Shown here in pieces: positions 33,837-47,700 of a DNA stretch of 64,000 nucleotides (position 1 is its first letter; the number at the start of each line of letters is the position of its first letter). The translations under genes and the position numbers were made by a program. Origin of the DNA: Piscicola geometra (Eukaryota > Annelida > Clitellata > Hirudinida > Piscicolidae); contig CALSEQ010000043.1 of assembly GCA_943735955.1 (NCBI GenBank), positions 501,001-565,000 on the forward strand, given 5' to 3'. The notes under the pieces were generated by a model. That model saw only the letters and a program-made list of their open reading frames with translations. It was not told the origin of the DNA and made no database searches.

Positions 33837-36800
33837 CTACTCTAGGGGATTTTTCCTACGAGAACTCTGGTGCTTTTCAGAAAATTTGTTTTCTGAACAC
33901 CTCAGTATAGGATCAGAGAAGAGCTTAAGAGCCCGTCGAAACTCTGTGAGTGAGCGGATCTAAACGGTCCGGCGCCCAAAAAGTCCAACCGGCAATGGCC
34001 GCAAGGTTCTTTGCTCAGTACTTCGAGGATACCGGACAAAGTGGAACAGAACTTGCTCTACGTCAACCCGGGCTAAAACCTCACAGGCTTGCATAGAGTG
34101 TAGGATCGGTCACTGCCCCTGGATGCCTATGATAGGCCGCTGATCCTTACTCCCACCCACACACATGAGACAGTCCGAGGCCAATACGGCGCATTTTTTT
34201 TTTTACTTCTTTATCTTTAATCCTCATGCACCCCCACACCAAATCCTTTTTACCCCCCAACTAAACCTACAGGCAAATGGTTGTCCTCACTGTCTCACCC
34301 TAATCCCAACCCCACACACATGGACAGCGCGGAAGATCCATGGAGGATACACCGAACACCCCCACTGTTGTCACACAGCGATTTGTCACTTTCTCTGAAA
34401 GTTTCATTTCGATCGATAGGTGCCTCACCACTCTGTTGATAGCCTAGACGGCTGCTTTCTCTGTTTCCCTCGCCGGAAATTTTCCCTACTCTAAGGGATT
34501 TTTCCAACGAGAACTCTGGTGCTTTTCAGAAAATTTGTTTTCTGAACACCTCAGTATAGGATCAGAGAAGAGGTTAAGAGCCCGTCGAAACTCTGTGAGT
34601 GAGCGGATCCAAACGGTCCGGCGCCCAAAAAGTCCAACCGGCAATGGCCGCAAGGTTCTTTGCTCAGTCCTTCGAGGATACCGGACAAAGTGAAACAGAC
34701 CTTGCTCTATGTCAACCCGGGCTAAAACCCCACAGGCTTGCATAGAGTGTAGGATCGGTCACTGCCCCTGGATGCCTATGATAGGCCGCTGATCCTTACT
34801 CCCACCCACACACATGAGACAGTCCGAGGCCAATACGGCGCCAATTTTTTTTACTTCTTTATCTTTACTCCCCATGCACCCCCACACCAAATCCTTTTTA
34901 CTACCCAACCAAACCTACAAGCAAATGGTTGTCTATACTGTCTCACCCTAATCCCAACCCCACACACATAGACAGCGCGAAAGATCCATGGAGGATACAC
35001 CGAACACCCCCACTGTTGTCACACAGCGATTTTTCACTTTCTCTGAAAGTTTCATTTCGATCGATAGGTGCCTCACCACTCTGTTGATAGCCTAGACGGC
35101 TGTTTTCTCTGTTTCCCTCGCCGGAAATTTTCCCTACTCTAGGGGATTTTTCCTACGAGAACTCTGGTGCTTTTCAGAAAATTTGTTTTCTGAACACCTC
35201 AGTATAGGATCAGAGAAGAGCTTAAGAGCCCGTCGAAACTCTGTGAGTGAGCGGATCTAAACGGTCCGGCGCCCAAAAAGTCCAACCGGCAATGGCCGCA
35301 AGGTTCTTTGCTCAGTACTTCGAGGATACCGGACAAAGTGGAACAGAACTTGCTCTACGTCAACCCGGGCTAAAACCTCACAGGCTTGCATAGAGTGTAG
35401 GATCGGTCACTGCCCCTGGATGCCTATGATAGGCCGATGATCCTTACTCCCACCCACACACATGAGACAGTCCGAGGCCAATACGGCGCCAATTTTTTTA
35501 CTTCTTTATCTTTAATCCTCATGCACCCCCACACCAAATCCTTTTTACCCCCCAACTAAACCTACAGGCAAATGGTTGTCCTCACTGTCTCACCCTAATC
35601 CCAACCCCACACACATGGACAGCGCGGAAGATCCATGGAGGATACACCGAACACCCCCACTGTTGTCACACAGCGATTTGTCACTTTCTCTGAAAGTTTC
35701 ATTTCGATCGATAGGTGCCTCACCACTCTGTTGATAGCCTAGACGGCTGCTTTCTCTGTTTCCCTCGCCGGAAATTTTCCCTACTCTAAGGGATTTTTCC
35801 AACGAGAACTCTGGTGCTTTTCAGAAAATTTGTTTTCTGAACACCTCAGTATAGGATCAGAGAAGAGGTTAAGAGCCCGTCGAAACTCTGTGAGTGAGCG
35901 GATCCAAACGGTCCGGCGCCCAAAAAGTCCAACCGGCAATGGCCGCAAGGTTCTTTGCTCAGTACTTCGAGGATACCGGACAAAGTGAAACAGACCTTGC
36001 TCTATGTCAACCCGGGCTAAAACCCCACAGGCTTGCATAGAGTGTAGGATCGGTCACTGCCCCTGGATGCCTATGATAGGCCGCTGATCCTTACTCCCAC
36101 CCACACACATGAGACAGTCCGAGGCCAATACGGCGCCAATTTTTTTTACTTCTTTATCTTTACTCCCCATGCACCCCCACACCAAATCCTTTTTACTACC
36201 CAACCAAACCTACAAGCAAATGGTTGTCTATACTGTCTCACCCTAATCCCAACCCCACACACATAGACAGCGCGAAAGATCCATGGAGGATACACCGAAC
36301 ACCCCCACTGTTGTCACACAGCGATTTTTCACTTTCTCTGAAAGTTTCATTTCGATCGATAGGTGCCTCACCACTCTGTTGATAGCCTAGACGGCTGTTT
36401 TCTCTGTTTCCCTCGCCGGAAATTTTCCCTACTCTAGGGGATTTTTCCTACGAGAACTCTGGTGCTTTTCAGAAAATTTGTTTTCTGAACACCTCAGTAT
36501 AGGATCAGAGAAGAGCTTAAGAGCCCGTCGAAACTCTGTGAGTGAGCGGATCTAAACGGTCCGGCGCCCAAAAAGTCCAACCGGCAATGGCCGCAAGGTT
36601 CTTTGCTCAGTACTTCGAGGATACCGGACAAAGTGGAACAGAACTTGCTCTACGTCAACCCGGGCTAAAACCTCACAGGCTTGCATAGAGTGTAGGATCG
36701 GTCACTGCCCCTGGATGCCTATGATAGGCCGATGATCCTTACTCCCACCCACACACATGAGACAGTCCGAGGCCAATACGGCGCCAATTTTTTTACTTCT

Positions 36801-39018
36801 TTATCTTTAATCCTCATGCACCCCCACACCAAATCCTTTTTACCCCCCAACTAAACCTACAGGCAAATGGTTGTCCTCACTGTCTCACCCTAATCCCAAC
36901 CCCACACACATGGACAGCGCGGAAGATCCATGGAGGATACACCGAACACCCCCACTGTTGTCACACAGCGATTTGTCACTTTCTCTGAAAGTTTCATTTC
37001 GATCGATAGGTGCCTCACCACTCCTTTGATAGCCTAGACGGCTGCTTTCTCTGTTTCCCTCGCCGGAAATTTTCCCTACTCTAAGGGATTTTTCCTACGA
37101 GAACTCTGGTGCTTTTCAGAAAATTTGTTTTCTGAACACCTCAGTATAGGATCAGAGAAGAGGTTAAGAGCCCGTCGAAACTCTGTGAGTGAGCGGATCC
37201 AAACGGTCCGGCGCCCAAAAAGTCCAACCGGCAATGGCCGCAAGGTTCTTTGCTCAGTACTTCGAGGATATCGGACAAAGTGAAACAGACCTTGCTCTAT
37301 GTCAACCCGGGCTAAAACCCCACAGGCTTGCATAGAGTGTAGGATCGGTCACTGCCCCTGGATGCCTATGATAGGCCGCTGATCCTTACTCCCACCCACA
37401 CACATGAGACAGTCCGAGGCCAATACGGCGCCAATTTTTTTTACTTCTTTATCTTTACTCCCCATGCACCCCCACACCAAATCCTTTTTACTACCCAACC
37501 AAACCTACAGGCAAATGGTTGTCTATACTGTCTCACCCTAATCCCAACCCCACACACATGGACAGCGCGAAAGATCCATGGAGGATACACCGAACACCCC
37601 CACTGTTGTCACACAGCGATTTTTCACTTTCTCTGAAAGTTTTATTTCGATCGATAGGTGCCTCACCACTCTGTTGATAGCCTAGACGGCTGTTTTCTCT
37701 GTTTCCCTCGCCGGAAATTTTCCCTACTCTAGGGGATTTTTCCTACGAGAACTCTGGTGCTTTTCAGAAAATTTGTTTTCTGAACACCTCAGTATAGGAT
37801 CAGAGAAGAGCTTAAGAGCCCGTCGAAACTCTGTGAGTGAGCGGATCTAAACGGTCCGGCGCCCAAAAATTCCAACCGGCAATGGCCGCAAGGTTCTTTG
37901 CTCAGTACTTCGAGGATACCGGACAAAGTGGAACAGAACTTGCTCTACGTCAACCCGGGCTAAAACCTCACAGGCTTGCATAGAGTGTAGGATCGGTCAC
38001 TGCCCCTGGATGCCTATGATAGGCCGCTGATCCTTACTCCCACCCACACACATGAGACAGTCCGAGGCCAATACGGCGCCAATTTTTTTTACTTCTTTAT
38101 CTTTACTCCCCATGCACCCCCACACCAAATCCTTTTTACTACCCAACCAAACCGACAGGCAAATGGTTGTCTATACTGTCTCACCCTAATCCCAACCCCA
38201 CACACATGGACAGCGCGAAAGATCCATGGAGGATACACCGAACACCCCCACTGTTGTCACACAGCGATTTTTCACTTTCTCTGAAAGTTTTATTTCGATC
38301 GATAGGTGCCTCACCACTCTGTTGATAGCCTAGACGGCTGTTTTCTCTGTTTCCCTCGCCGGAAATTTTCCCTACTCTAGGGGATTTTTCCTACGAGAAC
38401 TCTGGTGCTTTTCAGAAAATTTGTTTTCTGAACACCTCAGTATAGGATCAGAGAAGAGCTTAAGAGCCCGTCGAAACTCTGTGAGTGAGCGGATCTAAAC
38501 GGTCCGGCGCCCAAAAATTCCAACCGGCAATGGCCGCAAGGTTCTTTGCTCAGTACTTCGAGGATACCGGACAAAGTGGAACAGAACTTGCTCTACGTCA
38601 ACCCGGGCTAAAACCTCACAGGCTTGCATAGAGTGTAGGATCGGTCACTGCCCCTGGATGCCTATGATAGGCCGCTGATCCTTACTCCCACCCACACACA
38701 TGAGACAGTCCGAGACCAATACGGCGCCAATTTTTTTACTTCTTTATCTTTACTCCCCATGCACCCCCACACCAAATCCTTTTTACCCCCCAACTAAACC
38801 TACAGGCAAATGGTTGTCCTCACTGTCTCACCCTAATCCCAACCCCACACACATGGACAGCGCGAAAGATCCGTGGAGGATACACCGAACACCCCCACTG
38901 TTGTCACACAGCGATTTTTCACTTTCTCTGAAAGTTTCATTTCGATCGATAGGTGCCTCACCACTCTGTTGATAGCCTAGACGGCTGCTTTCTCTGTTTC
39001 CCTCGCCGGAAATTTTCC
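33837..39018 (+). repeat. 1295-bp dimer higher-order repeat (units 53-60)
   Basis: Units start at 33837, 34486, 35134, 35781, 36429, 37076, 37724 and 38372. Type A (33837, 35134, 36429, 37724, 38372) has CTGTTTTCTCTG just upstream, GGATCTAAACGG, GAACTTGCTCTACGTC and CCTCACAGG. Type B (34486, 35781, 37076) has CTAAGGG, GAGGTTAAG and GTGAAACAG, and a spacer with T8, ACTACCC and TCTATACTG. A and B alternate with a 1295-bp period until 37724. There two type-A units lie side by side, so one type-B unit is missing or one type-A unit was duplicated. GGATCT destroys the GGATCC site and creates TAG in the minus-strand frame of all type-A units. Confidence 0.95.
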
Positions 39019-42000
39019 CTACTCTAGGGGATTTTTCCTACGAGAACTCTGGTGCTTTTCAGAAAATTTGTTTTCTGAACACTTCAGTATAGGATCAGAG
39101 AAGAGCTTAAGAGCCCGTCGAAACTCTGTGAGTGAGCGGATCCAAACGGTCCGGCGCCCAAAAAGTCCAACCGGCATTGGCTGCAAGGTTCTTTGCTCAG
39201 TACTTCGAGGATACCGGACAAAGTGGAACAGACCTTGCTCTATGTCAACCCGGGCTAAAACCCCACAGGCTTGCATAGAGTTTAGGATCGGTCACTTCCC
39301 CTGGATTCCTATGATAAGCCGCTGATTCTTACTCCCACCCACACACATCAGACAGTCCGAGGTCAATACGGCGCCAATTTTTTTACTTCTGATTATCTTT
39401 ACTCCCCATGCACCCCCACACCAAATCCTTTTTACCCCCCAACCAAACCTACAGGCAAATGGTTGTCCTCACTATCTCACCCTAATCCCAACCCCACACA
39501 CATGGACAGCGCGGAAGATCCATGGAGGATACACCGAACACCCCCACTGTTATCACACAGCGATTTGTCACATTCTCTGAAAGTTTCATTTCGATCACTC
39601 TGTTGATAGCCTAAACGGCTGATTTTTCTGTTTCCCTGACCGGAAATTTTCCCTACTCTAGGGGATTTTACCTACGAGAACTCTGGTGCTTTTCAGAAAA
39701 TTTGTTTTCTGAACACCTCAGTATAGGATCAGAGAAGAGCTTAAGAGCCCGTCGAAACTCTGTGAGTGAGCGGATCCAAACGGTCCGGCGCCCAAAAAGT
39801 CCAACCGGCATTGGCCGCAAGGTTCTTTGCTCAGTACTTCGAGGATACCGGACAAAGTGGAACAGAACTTGCTCTACGTCAACCCGGGCTAAAACCTCAC
39901 AGGCTTGCATAGAGTGTAGGATCGGTCACTGCCCCTGGATGCCTATGATAGGCCGCTGATCCTTACTCCCACCCACACACATGAGACAGTCCGAGACCAA
40001 TACGGCGCCAATTTTTTTACTTCTTTATCTTTACTCCCCATGCACCCCCACACCAAATCCTTTTTACCCCCCAACTAAACCTACAGGCAAATGGTTGTCC
40101 TCACTGTCTCACCCTAATCCCAACCCCACACACATGGACAGCGCGAAAGATCCGTGGAGGATACACCGAACACCCCCACTGTTGTCACACAGCGATTTTT
40201 CACTTTCTCTGAAAATTTCATTTCGATCGATAGGTGCCTCACCACTCTGTTGATAGCCTAGACGGCTGCTTTCTCTGTTTCCCTCGCCGGAAATTTTCCC
40301 TACTCTAGGGGATTTTTCCTACGAGAACTCTGGTGCTTTTCAGAAAATTTGTTTTCTGAACACTTCAGTATAGGATCAGAGAAGAGCTTAAGAGCCCATC
40401 GAAACTCTGTGAGTGAGCGGATCCAAACGGTCCGGCGCCCAAAAAGTCCAACCGGCATTGGCTGCAAGGTTCTTTGCTCAGTACTTCGAGGATACCGGAC
40501 AAAGTGGAACAGACCTTGCTCTATGTCAACCCGGGCTAAAACCCCACAGGCTTGCATAGAGTGTAGGATCGGTCACTTCCCCTGGATTCCTATGATAAGC
40601 CGCTGATTCTTACTCCCACCCACACACATCAGACAGTCCGAGGTCAATACGGCGCCAATTTTTTTACTTCTGATTATCTTTACTCCCCATGCACCCCCAC
40701 ACCAAATCCTTTTTACCCCCCAACCAAACCTACAGGCAAATGGTTTTCCTCACTATCTCACCCTAATCCCAACCCCACACACATGGACAGCGCGGAAGAT
40801 CCATGGAGGATACACCGAACACCCCCACTGTTATCACACAGCGATTTGTCACATTCTCTGAAAGTTTCATTTCGATCACTCTGTTGATAGCCTAAACGGC
40901 TGATTTTTCTGTTTCCCTGACCGGAAATTTTCCCTACTCTAGGGGATTTTACCTACGAGAACTCTGGTGCTTTTCAGAAAATTTGTTTTCTGAACACCTC
41001 AGTATAGGATCAGAGAAGAGCTTAAGAGCCCGTCGAAACTCTGTGAGTGAGCGGATCCAAACGGTCCGGCGCCCAAAAAGTCCAACCGGCATTGGCCGCA
41101 AGGTTCTTTGCTCAGTACTTCGAGGATACCGGACAAAGTGGAACAGACCTTGCTCTATGTCAACCCGGGCTAAAACCCCACAGGCTTGCATAGAGTGTAG
41201 GATCGGTCACTGCCCCTGGATGCCTATGATAGGCCGCTGATTCTTACTCCCACCCACACACATCAGACAGTCCGAGGCCAATACGGCGCCAATTTTTTTA
41301 CTTCTGATTATCTTTACTCCCCATGCACCCCCACACCAAATCCTTTTTACCCCCCAACCAAACCTACAGGCAAATAGTTGTCCTCACTGTCTCACCCTAA
41401 TCCCAACCCCACACACATGGACAGCGCAGAAGATCCATGGAGGATACACCGAACACCCCCACTGTTGTCACACAGCGATTTGTCACTTTCTCTGAAAGTT
41501 TCATTTCGATCGATAGGTGCCTCACCACTCTGTTGATAGCCTAGACGGCTGCTTTCTCTGTTTCCCTCGCCGGAAATTTTCCCTACTCTAGGGGATTTTT
41601 CCTACGAGAACTCTGGTGCTTTTCAGAAAATTTGTTTTCTGAACACTTCAGTATAGGATCAGAGAAGAGCTTAAGAGCCCGTCGAAACTCTGTGAGTGAG
41701 CGGATCCAAACGGTCCGGCGCCCAAAAAGTCCAACCGGCATTGGCTGCAAGGTTCTTTGCTCAGTACTTCGAGGATACCGGACAAAGTGGAACAGACCTT
41801 GCTCTATGTCAACCCGGGCTAAAACCCCACAGGCTTGCATAGAGTGTAGGATCGGTCACTTCCCCTGGATTCCTATGATAAGCCGCTGATTCTTACTCCC
41901 ACCCACACACATCAGACAGTCCGAGGTCAATACGGCGCCAATTTTTTTACTTCTGATTATCTTTACTCCCCATGCACCCCCACACCAAATCCTTTTTACC

Positions 42001-42863
42001 CCCCAACCAAACCTACAGGCAAATGGTTGTCCTCACTATCTCACCCTAATCCCAACCCCACACACATGGACAGCGCGGAAGATCCATGGAGGATACACCG
42101 AACACCCCCACTGTTATCACACAGCGATTTGTCACATTCTCTGAAAGTTTCATTTCGATCACTCTGTTGATAGCCTAAACGGCTGATTTTTCTGTTTCCC
42201 TGACCGGAAATTTTCCCTACTCTAGGGGATTTTTCCTACGAGAACTCTGGTGCTTTTCAGAAAATTTGTTTTCTGAACACCTCAGTATAGGATCAGAGAA
42301 GAGCTTAAGAGCCCGTCAAAACTCTGTGAGTGAGCGGATCCAAACGGTCCGGCGCCCAAAAAGTCCAACCGGCATTGGCCGCAAGGTTCTTTGCTCAGTA
42401 CTTCGAGGATACCGGACAAAGTGGAACAGACCTTGCTCTATGTCAACCCGGGCTAAAACCCCACAGGCTTGCATAGAGTGTAGGATCGGTCACTGCCCCT
42501 GGATGCCTATGATAGGCCGCTGATCCTTACTCCCACCCACACACATGAGACAGTCCGAGGCCAATACGGCGCCAATTTTTTTACTTCTTTATCTTTAATC
42601 CCCATGCACCCCCACACCAAATCCTTTTTACCCCCCAACCAAACCTACAGGCAAATGGTTGTCCTCACTGTCTCACCCTAATCCCAACCCCATACACATG
42701 GACAGCGCGAAAGATCCATGGAGGATACACCGAACACCCCCACTGTTGTAACACAGCGATTTGTCACTTTCTCTTAAAGTTTCATTTCGATCGATAGGTG
42801 CCTCACCACTTTGTTGATAGCCTAGACGGCTGCTTTCTCTGTTTCCCTCGCCGGAAATTTTCC
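39019..42863 (+). repeat. 1281-1283-bp dimer higher-order repeat (units 61-66)
   Basis: Units start at 39019, 39653, 40300, 40934, 41583 and 42217. Type A (39019, 40300, 41583) has ACTTCAG, GGCATTGGCTGC, GGATTCCTATGATAAGCC and a 2-bp insertion (CTTCTGATTATC). Each type-A unit ends with a 15-bp deletion and a tract of linked changes (TTATCAC, CACATTCTC, CCTAAACGG, CCCTGACCGG), so it is 634 bp. Type B (39653, 40934, 42217) has GGCATTGGCCGC and no deletion. Both types have CATTGG for CAATGG, losing the ATG of the small plus-strand frame. Confidence 0.95.
39591..39602. other. 15-bp deletion junction in satellite unit
   Basis: TTTCGATC is joined directly to ACTCTG; the intervening GATAGGTGCCTCACC of other units is missing. 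The same junction lies at 40877/40878, 42160/42161 and 43439/43440. It always travels with the linked changes TTATCAC, CACATTCTC, CCTAAACGG and CCCTGACCGG, so it arose once and spread by unit copying. The lost piece contains the small inverted repeat GGTGCCTCACC. Confidence 0.93.
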
Positions 42864-44780
42864 CTACTCTAGGGGATTTTTCCTACGAGAACTCTGGTGT
42901 TTTTCAGAAAATTTGTTTTCTGAACACCTCAGTAAAGGATCAGAGAAGAGCTTAAGAGCCCGTCGAAACTCTGTGAGTGAGCGGATCCAAACGGTCCGGC
43001 GCCCAAAAAGTCCAACCGGCAATGGCCGCAAGGTTCTTTGCTCAGTACTTCGAGGATACCGGACAAAGTGGAACAGACCTTGCTCTATGTCAACCCGGGC
43101 TAAAACCCCACAGGCTTGCATAGAGTGTAGGATCGGTCACTGCCCCTGGATGCCTATGATAGGCCGCTGATCCTTACTCCCACCCACACACATGAGACAG
43201 TCCGAGGCCAATACGGCGCCAATTTTTTTACTTCTTTATCTTTAATCCCCATGAACCCCCACACCAAATCCTTTTTACCCCCCAACCAAACCTACAGGCA
43301 AATGGTTGTCCTCACTGTCTCACCCTAATCCCAACCCCACACACATGGACAGCGCGAAAGATCCATGGAGGATACACCGAACACCCCCACTGTTATCACA
43401 CAGCGATTTGTCACATTCTCTGAAAGTTTCATTTCGATCACTCTGTTGATAGCCTAAACGGCTGATTTTTCTGTTTCCCTGACCGGAAATTTTCCCTACT
43501 CTAGGGGATTTTTCCTACGAGAACTCTGGTGCTTTTCAGAAAATTTATTTTCTGAACACCTCAGGATAGGATCAGAGAAGAGCTTAAGAGCCCGTCGAAA
43601 CTCTGTGAGTGAGCGGATCCAAACGGTCCGGCGCCCAAAAAGTCCAACCGGCATTGGCCGCAAGGTTCTTTGCTCAGTACTTCGAGGATACCGGACAAAG
43701 TGGAACAGACCTTGCTCTATGTCAACCCGGGCTAAAACCCCACAGGCTTGCATTGAGTGTAGGATCGGTCACTGCCCCTGGATGCCTATGATAGGCCGCT
43801 GATCCTTACTCCCACCCACACACATGAGACAGTCCGAGGCCAATACGGCGCCAATTTTTTTACTTCTTTATCTTTAATCCCCATGCACCCCCACACCAAA
43901 TCCGTTTTACCCCCCAACCAAACCTACAGGCAAATGGTTGTCCTCACTGTCTCACCCTAATCCCAACCCCACACACATGGACAGCGCGAAAGATCCATGG
44001 AGGATACACCGAACACCCCCACTGTTGTCACACAGCGATTTGTCACTTTCTCTGAAAGTTTCATTTCGATCGATAGGTGCCTCACCACTCTGTTGATAGC
44101 CTAGACGGCTGCTTTCTCTGTTTCCCTCGCCGGAAATTTTCCCTACTCTAGGGGATTTTTCCTACGAGAACTCTGGTGTTTTTCAGAAAATTTGTTTTCT
44201 GAACACCTCAGTAAAGGATCAGAGAAGAGCTTAAGAGCCCGTCGAAACTCTGTGAGTGAGCGGATCCAAACGGTCCGGCGCCCAAAAAGTCCAACCGGCA
44301 ATGGCCGCAAGGTTCTTTGCTCAGTACTTCGAGGATACCGGACAAAGTGGAACAGACCTTGCTCTATGTCAACCCGGGCTAAAACCCCACAGGCTTGCAT
44401 AGAGTGTAGGATCGGTCACTGCCCCTGGATAGGCCGCTGATCCTTACTCCCACCCACACACATGAGACAGTCCGAGGCCAATACGGCGCCAATTTTTTTA
44501 CTTCTTTATCTTTAATCCCCATGCACCCCCACACCAAATCCTTTTTACCCCCCAACCAAACCTACAGGCAAATGGTTGTCCTCACTGTCTCACCCTAATC
44601 CCAACCCCACACACATGGACAGCGCGAAAGATCCATGGAGGATACACCGAACACCCCCACTGTTGTCACACAGCGATTTGTCACTTTCTCTGAAAGTTTC
44701 ATTTCGATCGATAGGTGCCTCACCACTCTGTTGATAGCCTAGACGGCTGCTTTCTCTGTTTCCCTCGCCGGAAATTTTCC
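42864..44780 (+). repeat. monomers 67-69, short units
   Basis: Units start at 42864, 43496 and 44143. Units 67 and 69 share GGTGTTTTTCAG and AGTAAAGGATC and are 1279 bp apart. Unit 67 carries the same 15-bp deletion as the preceding dimer (junction 43439/43440) but without the 2-bp insertion, so it is 632 bp. Unit 69 has a separate 9-bp deletion (junction 44430/44431) and is 638 bp. Unit 68 has AATTTATTTTCTG and CAGGATAGG. Confidence 0.93.
44421..44440. other. 9-bp deletion junction in satellite unit 69
   Basis: CCTGGAT joins AGGCCGC; GCCTATGAT is missing. GAT occurs at both ends of the lost segment, consistent with slippage between short direct repeats or excision of the palindrome. It is found only once in the window. 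Confidence 0.9.
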
Positions 44781-47700
44781 CTACTCTAGGAGATTTTTCC
44801 TACTAGAACTCTGGTGTTTTTCAGAAAATTTGTTTTCTGAACACCTCAGTATAGGATCAGAAAATTGCTTAAGAGCCCGTCGAAACTCTGTGAGTGAGCG
44901 GATCCAAACGGTCCGGCGCCCAAAAAGTGCAACCCGCAATGGCCGCAAGGTTCTTTGCTCCTTACTTCGAGGATACCGGACAAAGTGGAACAGACCTTGC
45001 TCTATGTCAACCCGGGCTAAACCCCAGAGGCTTGCATAGAGTGTAGGATCGGTCACTGCCCCTGGATTCCTATGATAAGCCGCTGATTCTCACTCCCACC
45101 CACACACATCAGACAGTCCGAGGCCAATACGGCGCCAATTTTTTTACTTCTGATTATCTTTACTCCCCATGCACCCCCACGCTGAATCCTTTTTACCCCC
45201 CAACCAAACCTACAGGCAAATGGTTGTCCTCACTGTCTCACCCTAATCCCAACCCCACACACATGGACAGCGCGAAAGATCCATGGAGGATACACCGAAC
45301 ACCCCCACTGTTGTCACACAGCGATTTTTCACTTTCTCTGAAAGTTTCATTTCGATCGATAGGTGCCTCACCACTCTGTTGATAGCCTAGACGGCTGCTT
45401 TCTCTGTTTCCCTCGCCGGAAATTTTCCATACTCTAGGGGATTTTTCCTACGAGAACTCTGGTGCTTTTCAGAAAATTGTTTTTCTGAACACCTCAGTAT
45501 AGGATCAGAGAAAAGCTTAAGAGCCCGTCGAAACTCTGTGAGTGAGCGGATCCAAACGGTCCGGCGCCCAAAAAGTCCAACCGGCAATGGCCGCAAGGTT
45601 CTTTGCTCAGTACTTCAAGGATACCGGACAAAGTGGAACAGACCTTGCTCTATGTCAACCCGATCTAAAACCCCACAGGCTTGCATAGAGTGTAGGATCG
45701 GTCACTGCCCCTGGATGCCTATGATAGGCCGCTGATCCTTACTCCCACCCACACACATGAGACAGTCCGAGGCCAATACGGCGCCAATTTTTTTACTTCT
45801 TTATCTTTACTCCCCATGCACCCCCACACCAAATCCTTTTTACCCCCCAACCAAACCTACAGGCAAATGGTTCTCCTCACTGTCTCACCCTAATCCCAAC
45901 CCCACACACATGGACAGCGCGAAAGATCCATGGAGGATACACCGAACACCCCCACTGTTGTCACACAGCGATTTGTCACTTTCTCTGAAAGTTTCATTTC
46001 AATCGATAGGTGCCTCACCACTCTGTTGATAGCCTAGACGGCTGCTTTCCCTGTTTCCCTCGCCGGAAATTTTCCCTACTCTAGGGGATTTTTCCTACTA
46101 GAACTCTGGTGCTTTTCAGAAAATTTGTTTTCTGAACACCTCAGTATAGGATCAGAGAAGAGCTTAAGAGCCCGTCGAAACTCTGTGAGTGAGCGGATCC
46201 AAACGGTCCGGCGCCCAAAAAGTCCAACCGGCAATGGCCGCAAGGTTCTTTGCTCAGTACTTCAAGGATACCGGACAAAGTGGAACAGACCTTGCTCTAT
46301 GTCAACCCGATCTAAAACCCCACAGGCTTGCATAGAGTGTAGGATCGGTCACTGCCCCTGGATGCCTATGATAGGCCGCTGATCCTTACTCCCACCCACA
46401 CACATGAGACAGACCGAGGCCAATACGGCGCCAATTTTTTTACTTCTTTATCTTTACTCCCCATGCACCCCCACACCAAATCCTTTTTACCCCCCAACCA
46501 AACCTACAGGAAAATGGTTCTCCTCACTGTCTCACCCTAATCCCAACCCCACACACATGGACAGCGCGAAAGATCCATGGAGGATACACCGAACACCCCC
46601 ACTGTTGTCACACAGCGATTTGTCACTTTCTCTGAAAGTTTCATTTCAATCGATAGGTGCCTCACCACTCTGTTGATAGCCTAGACGGCTGCTTTCTCTG
46701 TTTCCCTCGCCGGAAATTTTCCCTACTCTAGGGGATTTTTCCTACGAGAACTCTGGTGCTTTTCAGAAAATTTGTTTTCTTAACACCTCAGTATAGGATC
46801 AGAGAAGAGCTTAAGAGCCCGTCGAAACTCTGTGAGTGAGTGGATCCAAACAGTCCGGCGCCCAAAAAGTCCAACCGGCAATGGCCGCAAGGTTCTTTGC
46901 TCAGTACTTCGAGGATACCGGGCAAAGTGGAACAGACCTTGCTCTATGTCAACCCGGGCTAAAACCCCACAGGCTTGCATAGAGTGTAGGATCGGTCACT
47001 GCCCCTGGATTCCTATGATAAGCCGCTGATTCTCACTCCCACCCACACACATCAGACAGTCCGAGGCCAATACGGCGCCAATTTTTTTACTTCTGATTAT
47101 CTTTACTCCCCATGCACCCCCACGCTGAATCCTTTTTACCCCCCAACCAAACCTACAGGCAAATGGTTGTCCTCACTGTCTCACCCTAATCCCAACCCCA
47201 CACACATGGACAGCGCGAAAGATCCATGGAGGATACACCGAACACCCCCACTGTTGTCACACAGCGATTTTTCACTTTCTCTGAAAGTTTCATTTCGATC
47301 GATAGGTGCCTCACCACTCTGTTGATAGCCTAGACGGCTGCTTTCTCTGTTTCCCTCGCCGGAAATTTTCCCTACTCTAGGGGATTTTTCCTACGAGAAC
47401 TCTGGTGCTTTTCAGAAAATTTGTTTTCTGAACACCTCAGTATAGGATCAGAGAAAAGCTTAAGAGCCCGTCGAAACTCTGTGAGTGAGCGGATCCAAAC
47501 GGTCCGGCGCCCAAAAAGTCCAACCGGCAATGGCCGCAAGGTTCTTTGCTCAGTACTTCAAGGATACCGGACAAAGTGGAACAGACCTTGCTCTATGTCA
47601 ACCCGATCTAAAACCCCACAGGCTTGCATAGAGTGTAGGATCGGTCACTGCCCCTGGATGCCTATGATAGGCCGCTGATCCTTACTCCCACCCACACACA

